Assembly (NCBI RefSeq): GCF_900101505.1
Contig: NZ_FMZI01000010.1
Span: 62,001 to 126,000 of the forward strand
Direction: 5' to 3'
Length of the DNA stretch: 64,000 bases
From: Antarctobacter albus
Lineage (GTDB): Bacteria > Pseudomonadota > Alphaproteobacteria > Rhodobacterales > Rhodobacteraceae
Shown in pieces: positions 40,848 to 50,357 of this stretch (positions are counted from its first letter, which is position 1; each line of letters opens with the position of its first letter). The notes under the pieces are model-generated. The model saw only the letters and a program-made list of their open reading frames with translations, was not told where the DNA came from and ran no database searches. The position numbers and the translations under genes are program-made.

Positions 40848-43800
40848 ATGGCACGGGCGCTTCCCTCTGCCGCTGGCGGGATCTTCGGCTATTTCGTACG
40901 CCACCCCACGGTGGCCAACCTGCTGCTGGTGATCATGCTGGCGGCCGGTATCCTCGCGGTGCCCAACATGCGGGCGCAGTTCTTTCCCGATATCATCATC
41001 GACGAGATCGACGTCTCGGTCCGCTGGGACGGGGCGGGGGCCGAAGATGTGGACGCGGCCATCGTGCAGGTGCTTGAACCGGCGCTGCTGGCGGTCGAGG
41101 GGGTAATCGCCTCCAGCGCCGTGTCCCGAGAGGGGCGGGCCGCCATCGAGCTGGAGTTTGAGCCCGGCTGGGACATCGCGCGCGCCGCCGATGACGTGCA
41201 ACAGGCGGTCGACGCGATCACGACGCTGCCCGAGGACGCGGATGAGCCCAGCGTGCGGCGCGGCGGCTGGCGCGACCGGGTGACGGACCTTGTGATCACC
41301 GGGCCGGTGGGCGTCGATCAGCTGGCGCGGTTTGCCGACGAACTGGTGGTGCGGCTCTTTGCGGAGGGCGTGACACAGACCACGATCCGGGGCCTCGCGG
41401 CACCCCAGACGGTGATCGAGGTGCCGGTGCAGAATCTCATCGCCCACGACGTGACCATGCGCGAGATCGCCGACGCCATTGCCGCCGAGGTGCAGGCAGA
41501 CCCTGCGGGCGACGTGGCGGGGGCTGGCGCGCGGGTGCGTACGGGGATCGAGAAACGCTCTTCCGATGCCATAGCGGATATCGTGCTGCGGTCTAACCCG
41601 GACGGCTCCAGCCTGACGGTGGGCGACGTGGCGCTGATCCGGGTCGAGGGCATCGACCGCGAACGCAGCTATTTCGTGGGCGAGAACCGGGCGATCTCGA
41701 TCCGGGTGGACCGCTCTGCCGAGGGCGATGCCATCGGCATCCAGGCCACGGTCGAAGAGGTCGCCGCCGAGCTGACCGCCGTGTTGCCCGAAGGTGTCAA
41801 GATCGACCTAATCCGTACCCGGTCGGAATACATCACCGGGCGGCTGAACATCCTGATCGACAACGCGGTGACGGGACTGGTGCTGGTGGTCATGTTGCTG
41901 TTCCTGTTCCTGAACACGCGCACGGCCTTCTGGGTGGCGGCGGGCATCCCCACGGCGCTCTTGTCTGCCATCGCGCTGATGTACGTGGCGGGGCTGACGA
42001 TCAACATGATCTCTCTGTTCGCGCTGATCATCACGCTGGGCATCGTGGTGGACGACGCCATCGTCGTGGGTGAACATGCCGACCATCTGGCGCGCCGGGG
42101 GCAGGGGCCGTTCGATGCTGCCGAGAACGCGGCGCGGCGCATGGCGCTGCCGGTGTTTTCGGCGACGATCACCACCGTCATCGCCTTCTTCGGCCTGACC
42201 GCCATCGGCGGGCGGTTCGGCGACATGATCTCGGACATTCCCTTCACCGTGATCGTGGTACTGATCGCCTCGCTGGTGGAATGTTTCTTGATCCTGCCCA
42301 ATCACATGGCCCATGCGCTGAAGCCGCGCGTGCAGCGCGGCACGCGGTGGTGGCGCGTGGGGCTGGGCGTTGTCGGGGTGACTCTGGTCGCCGTCCTGGC
42401 GGTGGCGTTGCTGACACTCGCGGTGCTGGCGTTGCCGGGTGTTGTTGCGGCGCTCTGGGGGCTGGCCGGCGCCGTGCCGGGGGCGATCACGACGGCGCAA
42501 GGCGCCGCCGTGGACCTGCGGGGGGAGATCTGGGGGCAATTGCCGGTGCTGGCCGGGGGACTGGCGCTGCTCGTGGCGGCGGCCATTGCGCTGCGCCTTG
42601 TGGTCATGCCCCGGGACGAACGCGCGCCGGTGCTGCGGATGCTGTCCGACGGCGGGATCGACATGGCTTCGATCCTGGTCAACCGCGGCTTCCGCTGGAT
42701 CCGCGAGCGCCTGTTCCGCCCCTTCATGCGCGGGATCGTGGCCGGGCGCTATGTGGTCTTTGCGCTTCTGGTCGTGGCGCTGGCGACGCAGGTGACCGCC
42801 TTGATCCGGGGCGATGTCACCTGGCGGTTCTTCAACTCGCCGGAACAGGGGTCCGTCACCGGCAACTTTGCCATGTCACCTACCGCCACGCGGGCGGACA
42901 CGATCGAACAGATGCGCCTGTTCCAGAAGGCCGCCGATGAGCTGGGCCGCGAATACGAGGACCGCTATGGCCGCAACCCGCTGGACTATGTCCTGGCCGA
43001 GATCGGCGGCAACGCGGGCCGGTCGCTGCCCGGTGCGGATACCAAGGACCCCGAGCAACTGGGCGCCATATCCATCGAACTGATCGAGGCCGACCTGCGG
43101 CCCTATTCCTCGTTCGCCTTCGTGGGCGAGCTGCAGGAGCGTGTCGAACGCCACCCGCTGGCCGAGACGATTTCCTTTCGCGGCTGGCGTGGCGGGCCGG
43201 GGGGCGATTCCCTGGACGTGCAGTTCTATGGCGCCAGCTCCGAGGTGCTGAAATCCGCCGCAGAGGATCTCAAGGAGGCGGTTCTGCGGTTCCCCGAGGT
43301 CTCGGCGGTCGAGGACAACCTGTCCTACGACAAGGACGAATTGATCCTGGAGCTGACGCCACAGGGGCTGGCGCTGGGCTTTGACATCGACGGGCTGGGG
43401 CGCGTGCTGCGCAACCGGCTGGGCGGGATCGAGGCGGCGACCTATCCCGACGGGCCGCGCTCTGCCGAGATCCGCGTGGAACTGCCCGAGGGCGAACTGA
43501 CCGCCGATTTCATGGAGCGGATGCAACTGCGCACGCCCGGCGGTGCCTATGTCCCGCTGGCCGATATCGTGCGGGTCGAACGGCGCACCGGCTTTTCCAC
43601 CATCCGCCGCGAAAACGGGCTGCGCGTGGTCTCTGTCACCGGCGACATCTCCGAGGATGATGCGGCGCGGGCCGAGGAGGTCGTCAAGGCGCTGCGCGAG
43701 GAGATCCTGCCGCAGATCGCCGAGACGCGGCAGGTGGACTATCGCCTGGCCGGGCTGGCCGAGCAGGAAAGCGATTTTCTCACCGATGCGCGCAACGGGC

Positions 43801-44555
43801 TGATCATGGTCCTGTTGGGGATCTACCTTGTCCTGGCCTGGGTCTTTGCCAGCTGGACGCGGCCCTTCGTGGTCATGGCGATCGTGCCCTTCGGGCTGGT
43901 GGGAGCGATCTATGGCCACGCCTTGTGGGATGTGCCGCTGAGCATGTTCACGGTGGTGGGGCTGTTGGGGATGACGGGGATCATCATCAACGATTCCATC
44001 GTTCTGGTGACGCAGATCGACGAATACGCCAAGGATCGCGGGCTGATCCCCTCGATCATCGACGGGGCCTCGGACCGATTGCGGGCGGTCTTTTTGACCA
44101 CGGCAACAACGGTGCTGGGGCTTGCGCCGCTGCTGTATGAAACCTCGTCGCAGGCACAGTTCCTCAAGCCCACGGTGATCACATTGGTCTACGGGCTGGG
44201 ATTCGGCGTGGTGCTGGTGCTGCTGATCGTGCCCGCGCTGGTGGCGATCCAGCACGACATGGGACAGCAGTTCGCGGCGCTCAAGAAAGGGTTGCAGTTC
44301 CGGGGCGCGGGGCTGCGCGGTGTACTGGTCACGGCGCTGATCGCAATACTGGGATGGCTCGCGGCGACGCTGGGATATACCGGGGTCACGGGTATGCTGA
44401 TGCCGGGGCTGCCCGCCTTGGGCGGTGTGTCGCCGGAGGTCGCGGCGCTGGGGCTGTTCCTGCTGGGGGCTGTGGCGGTGCCGCTGGCGATCTACATGGG
44501 CGGCGGGATCGTGATGCTCTGGCGACGCGGAGCGCGGGCAAAGGCGGACGCCTGA
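40848..44555 (+). CDS. RND efflux transporter, inner-membrane pump
   Basis: A 1235-residue pump, about 190 longer than AcrB. The N-terminal FGYFVRHPTVANLLLVIMLAAGILAVP, then LIITLGIVVDDAIVVGEHAD in helix 4 (with the proton-relay aspartates) and the second-half GLLGMTGIIINDSIVLV place it in the AcrB/MexF-like superfamily. The extra length is a hydrophobic insertion at about 495-610 and two added helices at the C-terminus (1150-1225). Export of a hydrophobic or toxic compound by proton exchange is expected; the substrate is unknown. It works with the adaptor encoded just upstream. Confidence 0.92.
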   Translation: MARALPSAAGGIFGYFVRHPTVANLLLVIMLAAGILAVPNMRAQFFPDIIIDEIDVSVRWDGAGAEDVDAAIVQVLEPALLAVEGVIASSAVSREGRAAIELEFEPGWDIARAADDVQQAVDAITTLPEDADEPSVRRGGWRDRVTDLVITGPVGVDQLARFADELVVRLFAEGVTQTTIRGLAAPQTVIEVPVQNLIAHDVTMREIADAIAAEVQADPAGDVAGAGARVRTGIEKRSSDAIADIVLRSNPDGSSLTVGDVALIRVEGIDRERSYFVGENRAISIRVDRSAEGDAIGIQATVEEVAAELTAVLPEGVKIDLIRTRSEYITGRLNILIDNAVTGLVLVVMLLFLFLNTRTAFWVAAGIPTALLSAIALMYVAGLTINMISLFALIITLGIVVDDAIVVGEHADHLARRGQGPFDAAENAARRMALPVFSATITTVIAFFGLTAIGGRFGDMISDIPFTVIVVLIASLVECFLILPNHMAHALKPRVQRGTRWWRVGLGVVGVTLVAVLAVALLTLAVLALPGVVAALWGLAGAVPGAITTAQGAAVDLRGEIWGQLPVLAGGLALLVAAAIALRLVVMPRDERAPVLRMLSDGGIDMASILVNRGFRWIRERLFRPFMRGIVAGRYVVFALLVVALATQVTALIRGDVTWRFFNSPEQGSVTGNFAMSPTATRADTIEQMRLFQKAADELGREYEDRYGRNPLDYVLAEIGGNAGRSLPGADTKDPEQLGAISIELIEADLRPYSSFAFVGELQERVERHPLAETISFRGWRGGPGGDSLDVQFYGASSEVLKSAAEDLKEAVLRFPEVSAVEDNLSYDKDELILELTPQGLALGFDIDGLGRVLRNRLGGIEAATYPDGPRSAEIRVELPEGELTADFMERMQLRTPGGAYVPLADIVRVERRTGFSTIRRENGLRVVSVTGDISEDDAARAEEVVKALREEILPQIAETRQVDYRLAGLAEQESDFLTDARNGLIMVLLGIYLVLAWVFASWTRPFVVMAIVPFGLVGAIYGHALWDVPLSMFTVVGLLGMTGIIINDSIVLVTQIDEYAKDRGLIPSIIDGASDRLRAVFLTTATTVLGLAPLLYETSSQAQFLKPTVITLVYGLGFGVVLVLLIVPALVAIQHDMGQQFAALKKGLQFRGAGLRGVLVTALIAILGWLAATLGYTGVTGMLMPGLPALGGVSPEVAALGLFLLGAVAVPLAIYMGGGIVMLWRRGARAKADA

Positions 44556-44588
44556 CCGCCGGCCTGCGCCGCTTTCCCGGCCTGCGGG

Positions 44589-45386
44589 TCAGCCGCTGCA
44601 GCCGGTCAGTTCCACCGGGATGGTGCCGCCCAGGATGGTGATCCGCAGGCCCGAACGGTCGAGCGCGAAGACGCCGCCGGACATATGTGTCACGCGGGTC
44701 TGCGCCACCAGCCGCCCACCCTGCCACGACGTGCTGGGATCGGCGACCCAGAGGTTCGGGTCCGACGTCTCGATCACCGTTTCCTCGCGTCCGGTGCCGC
44801 GCGGCATGGCAATCGACACGGTCAGGCCCATGCCCTTGGCTTGTGGCGTGATGCGGCAGGAGACGCCGGTCACGCCCGCGTCCTCGGCCCCGAAGGGCAC
44901 GTCGGCCATCGCGGCCGCGATCCTTGCGTCGGGTTTCGTCTGACCGGCGGGCAGGCTGGCGGACACGCGCAGGCGGTGCGGCAGGCAGACGTCCTTGCAG
45001 ATGCCGATGTCGATCACCCCGCCCAGGCGCGCATCCTTGCCGGGCTGGCTGGGGCGGATCCTGAGCGGTAGGATCACGTCGCCCTTGTAGCCGACGGACC
45101 GCATGTTTTCCTGCCAGAAGACGTGCGGCGCGGGCCAGTAGACGCCGATGGCCGACATGTTGCGCGCGCCGCTCCAGTCGAACTGGGGCGGGATGCCCGC
45201 ATCGCCGGGTGAGCGCCAGTAGGTTTTCCATCCCGGGGCCAGCTTCAGGTGCAGCGCGGCCATGTGGTCGCCATTGGGCAGGCGCCACCCGGGCAGGATC
45301 TGCGCCTCGACCACGTCGTCATAGGATTGCGCGGCGGCAAGGCCGGGCAGCAGCATCAGCAGGAGCGTCACAAGGATCTTTTTCAT
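44589..45386 (-). CDS. Exported DsbD N-terminal-domain-like protein
   Basis: A 265-residue secreted protein (signal peptide MKKILVTLLLMLLPGLAAAQ). It resembles the N-terminal alpha domain of DsbD/ScsB-type reductases: LPGWKTYWRSPGDAGIPPQFDWSGA early, YKGDVILPLRI, and GICKDVCLPHRL with the redox cysteine pair. The transmembrane and thioredoxin domains of DsbD are missing, so it would pass electrons only as a stand-alone periplasmic part. A C-terminal cysteine (ELTGCSG) adds a further thiol. It is divergent from yqgE and convergent with the RND pump gene. Confidence 0.75.
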   Translation of the reverse strand: MKKILVTLLLMLLPGLAAAQSYDDVVEAQILPGWRLPNGDHMAALHLKLAPGWKTYWRSPGDAGIPPQFDWSGARNMSAIGVYWPAPHVFWQENMRSVGYKGDVILPLRIRPSQPGKDARLGGVIDIGICKDVCLPHRLRVSASLPAGQTKPDARIAAAMADVPFGAEDAGVTGVSCRITPQAKGMGLTVSIAMPRGTGREETVIETSDPNLWVADPSTSWQGGRLVAQTRVTHMSGGVFALDRSGLRITILGGTIPVELTGCSG

Positions 45387-45527
45387 GTCCTTGGATTTGG
45401 CCCTTCCGGACTGAAATGAAAAGTCACGTTCCGGCGACCCTGCCTATCAGTTGACGAAGATGTGACGGTCTTGCCAGTCCTCGCACGGGCGGTCATGGTA
45501 AACCCGTGCAATGCGAAAGGGAGCCAT

Positions 45528-46109
45528 ATGGCAGCCGAGACCGGAACCCCACAGACCAACCTGACCGGGCATCTGCTGATCGCCATGCCGGGCATGGGGG
45601 ATCCTCGGTTCGAGCACAGCGTCGTCTTCATCTGCGACCATTCCGACGAGGGCGCGATGGGGCTGATCGTGAACAAGCCCAGCAATGACGTGGACATGCC
45701 GACCCTGCTGTCGCAGCTGGACATCGACCAGGTGTCGGACCTGTCCGAACGGTCGGTGCATTTTGGCGGACCGGTCGAGATGGGGCGCGGATTCGTGCTG
45801 CACACGCCGGATTACCATTCGGTCGTGACGACGCTGGAGGTGCGCGACGACATCCACATGACAGCGACCCTGGACATCCTCGAGGACCTTGCCCGAGGTG
45901 AGGGGCCGGAGAAATGGATGATGATGCTGGGCTACGCCGGCTGGGCGGCGGGCCAGCTGGAAGGCGAGATTGCCGAGAACGGCTGGCTGGTCTGTGACGC
46001 CTCGCCCGAGCTGATCTTCGAGATGGCCGACATGGACAAGTGGGAAGCCGCCCTGAAGACGCTGGGCGTGGCCGCCCTGGCGCTGAGTTCCGCGGGCGGC
46101 CGGGCCTGA
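45528..46109 (+). CDS. yqgE: YqgE/AlgH family protein
   Basis: A 193-residue cytoplasmic protein. LTGHLLIAMPGMGDPRFEHSVVFICDH, GAMGLIVNKPS, FGGPVEMGRGFVLHT and MMLGYAGWAAGQLEGEIAENGWL are all typical of the family. Its biochemical function is not established. The ATG at 45528 is preceded by AAAGGGAG. A 300-base stretch with a large hairpin follows before the convergent Sua5-type gene. Confidence 0.93.
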   Translation: MAAETGTPQTNLTGHLLIAMPGMGDPRFEHSVVFICDHSDEGAMGLIVNKPSNDVDMPTLLSQLDIDQVSDLSERSVHFGGPVEMGRGFVLHTPDYHSVVTTLEVRDDIHMTATLDILEDLARGEGPEKWMMMLGYAGWAAGQLEGEIAENGWLVCDASPELIFEMADMDKWEAALKTLGVAALALSSAGGRA

Positions 46110-46415
46110 GGAATCGGGAGGGGGCCGGACGGGACTCGGGCTGCGCCCATCGCCCGCCCGCCACCCCTCGGCTGGCCCATGCCGGAACGTGAGGCCTTGT
46201 GGCAGGTTGCGCCGGCTTCAAGGGCTCACCAGCAAACAGGCCCGTGCCTGTGTCCCGTATCCACCTCTCTCTGATTGATGCCTGAGGCACAAGCCCGTGC
46301 CCCGCAAGGGCAAGCCGCGCAAGGCGCGGGGCTGCGCCCCCTTGCAGGCCCCGGTCCTGTGCCTCTGATCGGCATCAGCGAGAGGCGGCTCCGGGAAACA
46401 GGCTCTTCGGAAGGG
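46110..46415. other. Gap with a large imperfect hairpin (46276-46377)
   Basis: No gene is supported in these 306 bases. TGATGCC (46276-46282) and GAGGCACA (46284-46291) are the left arms; their complements TGTGCCTC (46358-46365) and GGCATCA (46371-46377) are the right arms. Inside, GCAAGGG and CCCCTTGC pair again, giving an interrupted stem of roughly 100 bases. A separate perfect hairpin, ACAGGC-CCGT-GCCTGT, lies at 46236-46251. It lies between two convergent gene ends. A repeat element, a double terminator or a structured RNA are all possible. Confidence 0.5.
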
Positions 46416-47357
46416 TCAGCGTTCGGCGGCGGCGCGGCTGAGCCGGTCGTTGATCGCGATGCCCAGGCCCAGGTGCGGGATCGGGGAGATGGCGATTGTC
46501 GCGGCGCCGGTGGCATCGAGCCGATGCAGGTATTCGAACAGGTTGGCGGCGGCCTCTGTCAGATCCTCGCCGGGCGAGAGATTGAGGTCGCAGGGCACGG
46601 TGCCGAAGCCCAGCCGGGCCTCGCCCGGTTCGAAGTCCACCGCGTTGAGGCGGACCCGTGCGCGCGGCGCGTAATGCGACCGGGTCTGGCCCGGGGCGGT
46701 GATGCCGTCGGTTTCGCGGCGAAGCGCGATGCGGGTGTCGAGGACCTCGTTCAGCGCTTCCTCGGTGATGCCGCCGGGACGCAGCAGCGTGGGCGGCGTG
46801 CCGGTCAGGCCGAGGATCGTCGATTCCAGCCCCACGGCGCAGGGGCCGCCATCGACCACCGCCTCGATCCGGTCGCCAAGCCCCTCGAGCACGTGGGCGG
46901 CGCGGGTCGGGCTGATCTGACCGGAGCGATTCGCCGATGGTGCGGCGACCGGCCCGCCGAAGGCGCGCAGAAGGTTCTGCGCCACCGGGGCGGCGGGTAT
47001 CCGAACCGCCAGGCTGTCGAGACCGGCTGTCACCAGCCGCGACACATGCGCGCCCTCGCGCAGCGGCAGCACCAGTGTCAGCGGGCCGGGCCAGAAGGCA
47101 TCGGCCAGGGCCTGGGCGGCCTCGGACCAGATCACCAGGTCTTTCGCGGCGTCGAGGTCGGCCACATGCACGATCAGCGGATTGAACTCGGGGCGCTCTT
47201 TGGCCTTGTAGATACGGGCCACGGCGTGATCCTGCCGCGCATCGGCGCCCAGCCCGTAGACCGTTTCGGTGGGAAAGGCGACAAGACCGCCCTCTGCCAG
47301 GATGCGCGCGGCGCGGGTCAGGTCCTGGGTGCTGGCGCTGAGACGTAGGGCAGGCAT
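46416..47357 (-). CDS. L-threonylcarbamoyladenylate synthase (Sua5 type)
   Basis: A 313-residue enzyme that makes threonylcarbamoyl-AMP for the t6A modification at tRNA position 37. The YrdC-like catalytic domain covers residues 1 to about 200: GGLVAFPTETVYGLGADA, KAKERPEFNPLIVHV, FWPGPLTLVL, and PVAAPSANRSGQISPT. The extra C-terminal Sua5 domain (from HYAPRARV) distinguishes it from the short TsaC form. The start is the ATG at 47357. It is a single gene between yqgE and the acyl-CoA dehydrogenase gene, which diverges from it. Confidence 0.95.
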   Translation of the reverse strand: MPALRLSASTQDLTRAARILAEGGLVAFPTETVYGLGADARQDHAVARIYKAKERPEFNPLIVHVADLDAAKDLVIWSEAAQALADAFWPGPLTLVLPLREGAHVSRLVTAGLDSLAVRIPAAPVAQNLLRAFGGPVAAPSANRSGQISPTRAAHVLEGLGDRIEAVVDGGPCAVGLESTILGLTGTPPTLLRPGGITEEALNEVLDTRIALRRETDGITAPGQTRSHYAPRARVRLNAVDFEPGEARLGFGTVPCDLNLSPGEDLTEAAANLFEYLHRLDATGAATIAISPIPHLGLGIAINDRLSRAAAER

Positions 47358-47479
47358 CGCGGCGACCCCTTATGACGCGGCGTTCCGGTTGAAGCGCGGG
47401 CGGCGGGAAGTACCCTCACACCCGCGCTGCGCGCGTGCTACAAGAGCGGCGCGTCCTTGCCAAGCCGGAGGAGACACCC

Positions 47480-49180
47480 ATGCCATATCGTGCGCCGATC
47501 GATGCCTACATGCGGCTTTTGCGCGACGTTGTCGGCTATGACGCCGTTGCCGCGACTGACCGTTTTGCCGAAGCGAACCATGAAACCGTGGCCGCCGTTC
47601 TGGGCGAGGCCGGAAAGCTGTGTGAGGAAGTACTAGCGCCGCTGCAGCGCAATGGCGATCTTGATCCCGCGCGGCTGGAGAACGGCGTTGTGCGGACCTC
47701 GAAAGGCTTTGCCGAGGGGTTCAAGGCGCTGGCCGAGGGCGGCTGGATCGCCACATCGGCGCCGGAGGCCTATGGCGGCATGGGGCTGCCGCTGACCGTG
47801 ACCACCTGTGTCAACGATATGATGGGCGCCGCCTGCCTTGCGCTGCAGCTGAACCCGCTGATGAGCCAAGGCCAGATCGACGCGCTGGAACATCATGCCA
47901 GCGACGAGCTGAAGGACTTGTACCTGCCCAAGCTGATCTCGGGGGAATGGGCGGGGACCATGAACCTGACCGAGCCGCAGGCCGGGTCGGACGTGGGGGC
48001 ATTATCGTCGAAGGCCGTGCCCAACGGCGACGGGACCTACGCGGTGACCGGGCAGAAAATCTATATCTCCTGGGGAGACAACGACTTTTCCGAAAACGTC
48101 TGCCACCTGGTGCTGGCGCGTCTGCCGGATGGCGTGCCGGGGACCAAGGGGATCAGCCTGTTCCTGGTGCCCAAGCGGATCCCGGATGAAAACGGTAACC
48201 CGGGCGTGGCCAATGACCTGCATGTGGTGAGCCTGGAACACAAGATGGGCCTGCACGGTTCGCCGACCTGCGTGATGCAGTACGACGGCGCCCGCGGCTG
48301 GCTGGTAGGGGAGCCGCATGACGGGATGCGTGCCATGTTCACCATGATGAACAACGCGCGTCTGGGCGTTGGTGTGCAGGGGGTCAGCGTCGCCGAGGGC
48401 GCGCTGCAACACGCGCTGGGCTATGCGCAGGAGCGCAAGCAGGGGCGCAGCCCCGAGGGGACGATCATCGGCCATGCGGACGTGCGCCGGATGCTGGCCA
48501 CCATGAAGGCCGAAACCTTTGCCGCGCGGGCCATTGCCCTGTCGCTGGCGGTGGCGATCGACATGGGCAACGCCACCGGCGATGCCGAGTGGAAGGCGCG
48601 TGCCGCCCTGCTGACGCCGATCACCAAGGCCTTTGGCACGGAAACCGGCATCAAGGTGGCCAACCTTGGCGTGCAGGTGCATGGCGGAATGGGCTATGTC
48701 GAGGAAACCGGCGCCGCTCAGTACCTGCGCGACGTGCGGGTGACGGCGATCTACGAGGGCACCAACGGCATCCAGGCGATGGACCTTGTCGGGCGCAAGA
48801 TGATGGACGGGGGCGAGGCGATCTTTGCCCTGCTGGACGAGATCGAGAGCGGCGCCGAGGCGGCGCGCGGCCAGATGCCGGAGCTGGCAGAGCCGGTCTG
48901 GCAGGCCGCTGAATCGCTGCGCGAGACCACCGAGGCGCTGGTGGCGCGCGACATGGGCGACCGTTTCGGCGGCGCCGTGCCCTACCTGATGGGGTTTGCC
49001 CGCGTGCTGGGGGCGCATTATCATCTGCGCGCGGCCCTGGCTGCGCCGGACAGCGCCGATGCCCGGCTGGCAGGCTTTTACATCCAGCGACTGCTGCCTG
49101 AACATGCCGGGTTGTTGGCCGAGGCCCGGGCCGAGGTCGGCGCGCTAGCGAACCTGAAGACAGAGGACCTGGTGGCGTGA
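47480..49180 (+). CDS. Long acyl-CoA dehydrogenase with C-terminal extension (DmdC-like family)
   Basis: A 566-residue FAD enzyme that oxidises an acyl-CoA to the 2-enoyl-CoA and passes electrons to ETF. MNLTEPQAGSDVGAL, GVQVHGGMGYVEETGAAQYLRDVR and AIYEGTNGIQAMDLVGRK (with the catalytic Glu of this subgroup) are clear. The 120-residue C-terminal extension is that of the long dehydrogenases, which include DmdC for methylmercaptopropionyl-CoA in marine alphaproteobacteria. Whether this copy acts on that substrate or on a fatty acyl-CoA cannot be read. GGAGGAG precedes the ATG. The MBL-fold gene overlaps its stop. Confidence 0.9.
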   Translation: MPYRAPIDAYMRLLRDVVGYDAVAATDRFAEANHETVAAVLGEAGKLCEEVLAPLQRNGDLDPARLENGVVRTSKGFAEGFKALAEGGWIATSAPEAYGGMGLPLTVTTCVNDMMGAACLALQLNPLMSQGQIDALEHHASDELKDLYLPKLISGEWAGTMNLTEPQAGSDVGALSSKAVPNGDGTYAVTGQKIYISWGDNDFSENVCHLVLARLPDGVPGTKGISLFLVPKRIPDENGNPGVANDLHVVSLEHKMGLHGSPTCVMQYDGARGWLVGEPHDGMRAMFTMMNNARLGVGVQGVSVAEGALQHALGYAQERKQGRSPEGTIIGHADVRRMLATMKAETFAARAIALSLAVAIDMGNATGDAEWKARAALLTPITKAFGTETGIKVANLGVQVHGGMGYVEETGAAQYLRDVRVTAIYEGTNGIQAMDLVGRKMMDGGEAIFALLDEIESGAEAARGQMPELAEPVWQAAESLRETTEALVARDMGDRFGGAVPYLMGFARVLGAHYHLRAALAAPDSADARLAGFYIQRLLPEHAGLLAEARAEVGALANLKTEDLVA

Positions 49181-50220
49181 TGGACGGAACGGTGCGCGCA
49201 ATCCGCTATCCCTGGGAAACGCCGCCCGCCCCGGGTGAGGCCATCGAACTGGCCGAGGGCGTGCTGTGGATGCGCCTGCCGCTGCCGATGAAGCTGGACC
49301 ACGTCAACGTCTACGCGCTGGATGACGGGGACGGCTGGACCGTGGTCGACACCGGCTTTGCCTCGCGCACCTCGCGTGAGCTGTGGCAGGGCCTGATGGC
49401 CGGGCCGCTGGGCGGCAGGCCGGTGCGGCGGGTGGTGGTGACCCATCATCACCCCGACCACATGGGGTTGGCGGGCTGGTTCCAGACGGCGCATGGCGCC
49501 GAACTGGTGACGACACGCACCGCCTGGCTGTTTGCCCGTATGCTGCAACTGGACGCACAGGACCGCCCCACACGTGAAACGCTGGACTACTGGCGGAGCG
49601 CCGGGATGGAGCCGCGCATCCTGGAACAGCGGATGGCGGAACGACCCTTCAACTTTGCCGACGTGGTGGCGCCGATGCCGCTGGGCTTCACGCGGATCAA
49701 GCAGGGCGATGTCCTGCGCATCGGCGGGCGTGACTGGGACGTGCATGTCGGCAACGGCCATGCGCCGGAACATGCGACGCTCTGGTCGCGGGACGATCAT
49801 CTTGCGCTGGCCGGGGACCAGATCCTGCCCTCGATCAGTTCCAACCTCGGTGTCTATGCGACCGAACCCGAGGCGGACCCGGTGGCCGACTGGCTGGAAT
49901 CCTGCGAGCGGCTGGCAACGCTGGCGCGCCCAGATCACCTGGTCATGGGCGGGCACAAGCTGCCCTTTACCGGGCTGGAGCTGCGCATGGCGCAACTGAT
50001 CGAGAATCACCACGGCGCGCTGGAGCGGCTGCACGGGCACCTGGCCACGCCACAGACGGCCGGAGACTGTTTCCCGCCGCTGTTCAAGCGCCGGATCGGG
50101 GACGCGGAATACGGGTTGGCGCTGGTCGAGGCGATGGCCCATTGCCTGCATCTCTGGCACGAGGGACGGGCGGACCGAACCCGCCGCGACGACGGCGCCT
50201 GGCTGTTTCAAGCCGTCTGA
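49180..50220 (+). CDS. MBL-fold metallo-hydrolase
   Basis: A 346-residue protein. HHHPDH at residues 89-94 is the metallo-beta-lactamase metal motif, and NGHAPEHATLW and LAGDQILPSIS supply the next histidine and the bridging aspartate. The C-terminal 100 residues are helical with several histidines. It overlaps the acyl-CoA dehydrogenase stop (TGATG). The pairing suggests hydrolysis of a thioester or glutathione adduct made in acyl-CoA turnover, but this is an inference from position. Confidence 0.88.
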   Translation: MDGTVRAIRYPWETPPAPGEAIELAEGVLWMRLPLPMKLDHVNVYALDDGDGWTVVDTGFASRTSRELWQGLMAGPLGGRPVRRVVVTHHHPDHMGLAGWFQTAHGAELVTTRTAWLFARMLQLDAQDRPTRETLDYWRSAGMEPRILEQRMAERPFNFADVVAPMPLGFTRIKQGDVLRIGGRDWDVHVGNGHAPEHATLWSRDDHLALAGDQILPSISSNLGVYATEPEADPVADWLESCERLATLARPDHLVMGGHKLPFTGLELRMAQLIENHHGALERLHGHLATPQTAGDCFPPLFKRRIGDAEYGLALVEAMAHCLHLWHEGRADRTRRDDGAWLFQAV

Positions 50221-50357
50221 ACGGGCACAAGGCTCACATCTGCGTGCGCCGGGGGCCAGGCGCGACATCCTGGCCCCCGGCGGTGCGTGACAGGGGCGCG
50301 GAATTGCGCTAACTCATCACGGAAAGCAAACACGGGACAGGCCGCAGGAAAATCGAC

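Noticed and set aside
39105-41447. A 780-codon minus-strand open frame
   Set aside because: It is the antisense shadow of moaB, the adaptor and the RND pump, with no recognisable domain.
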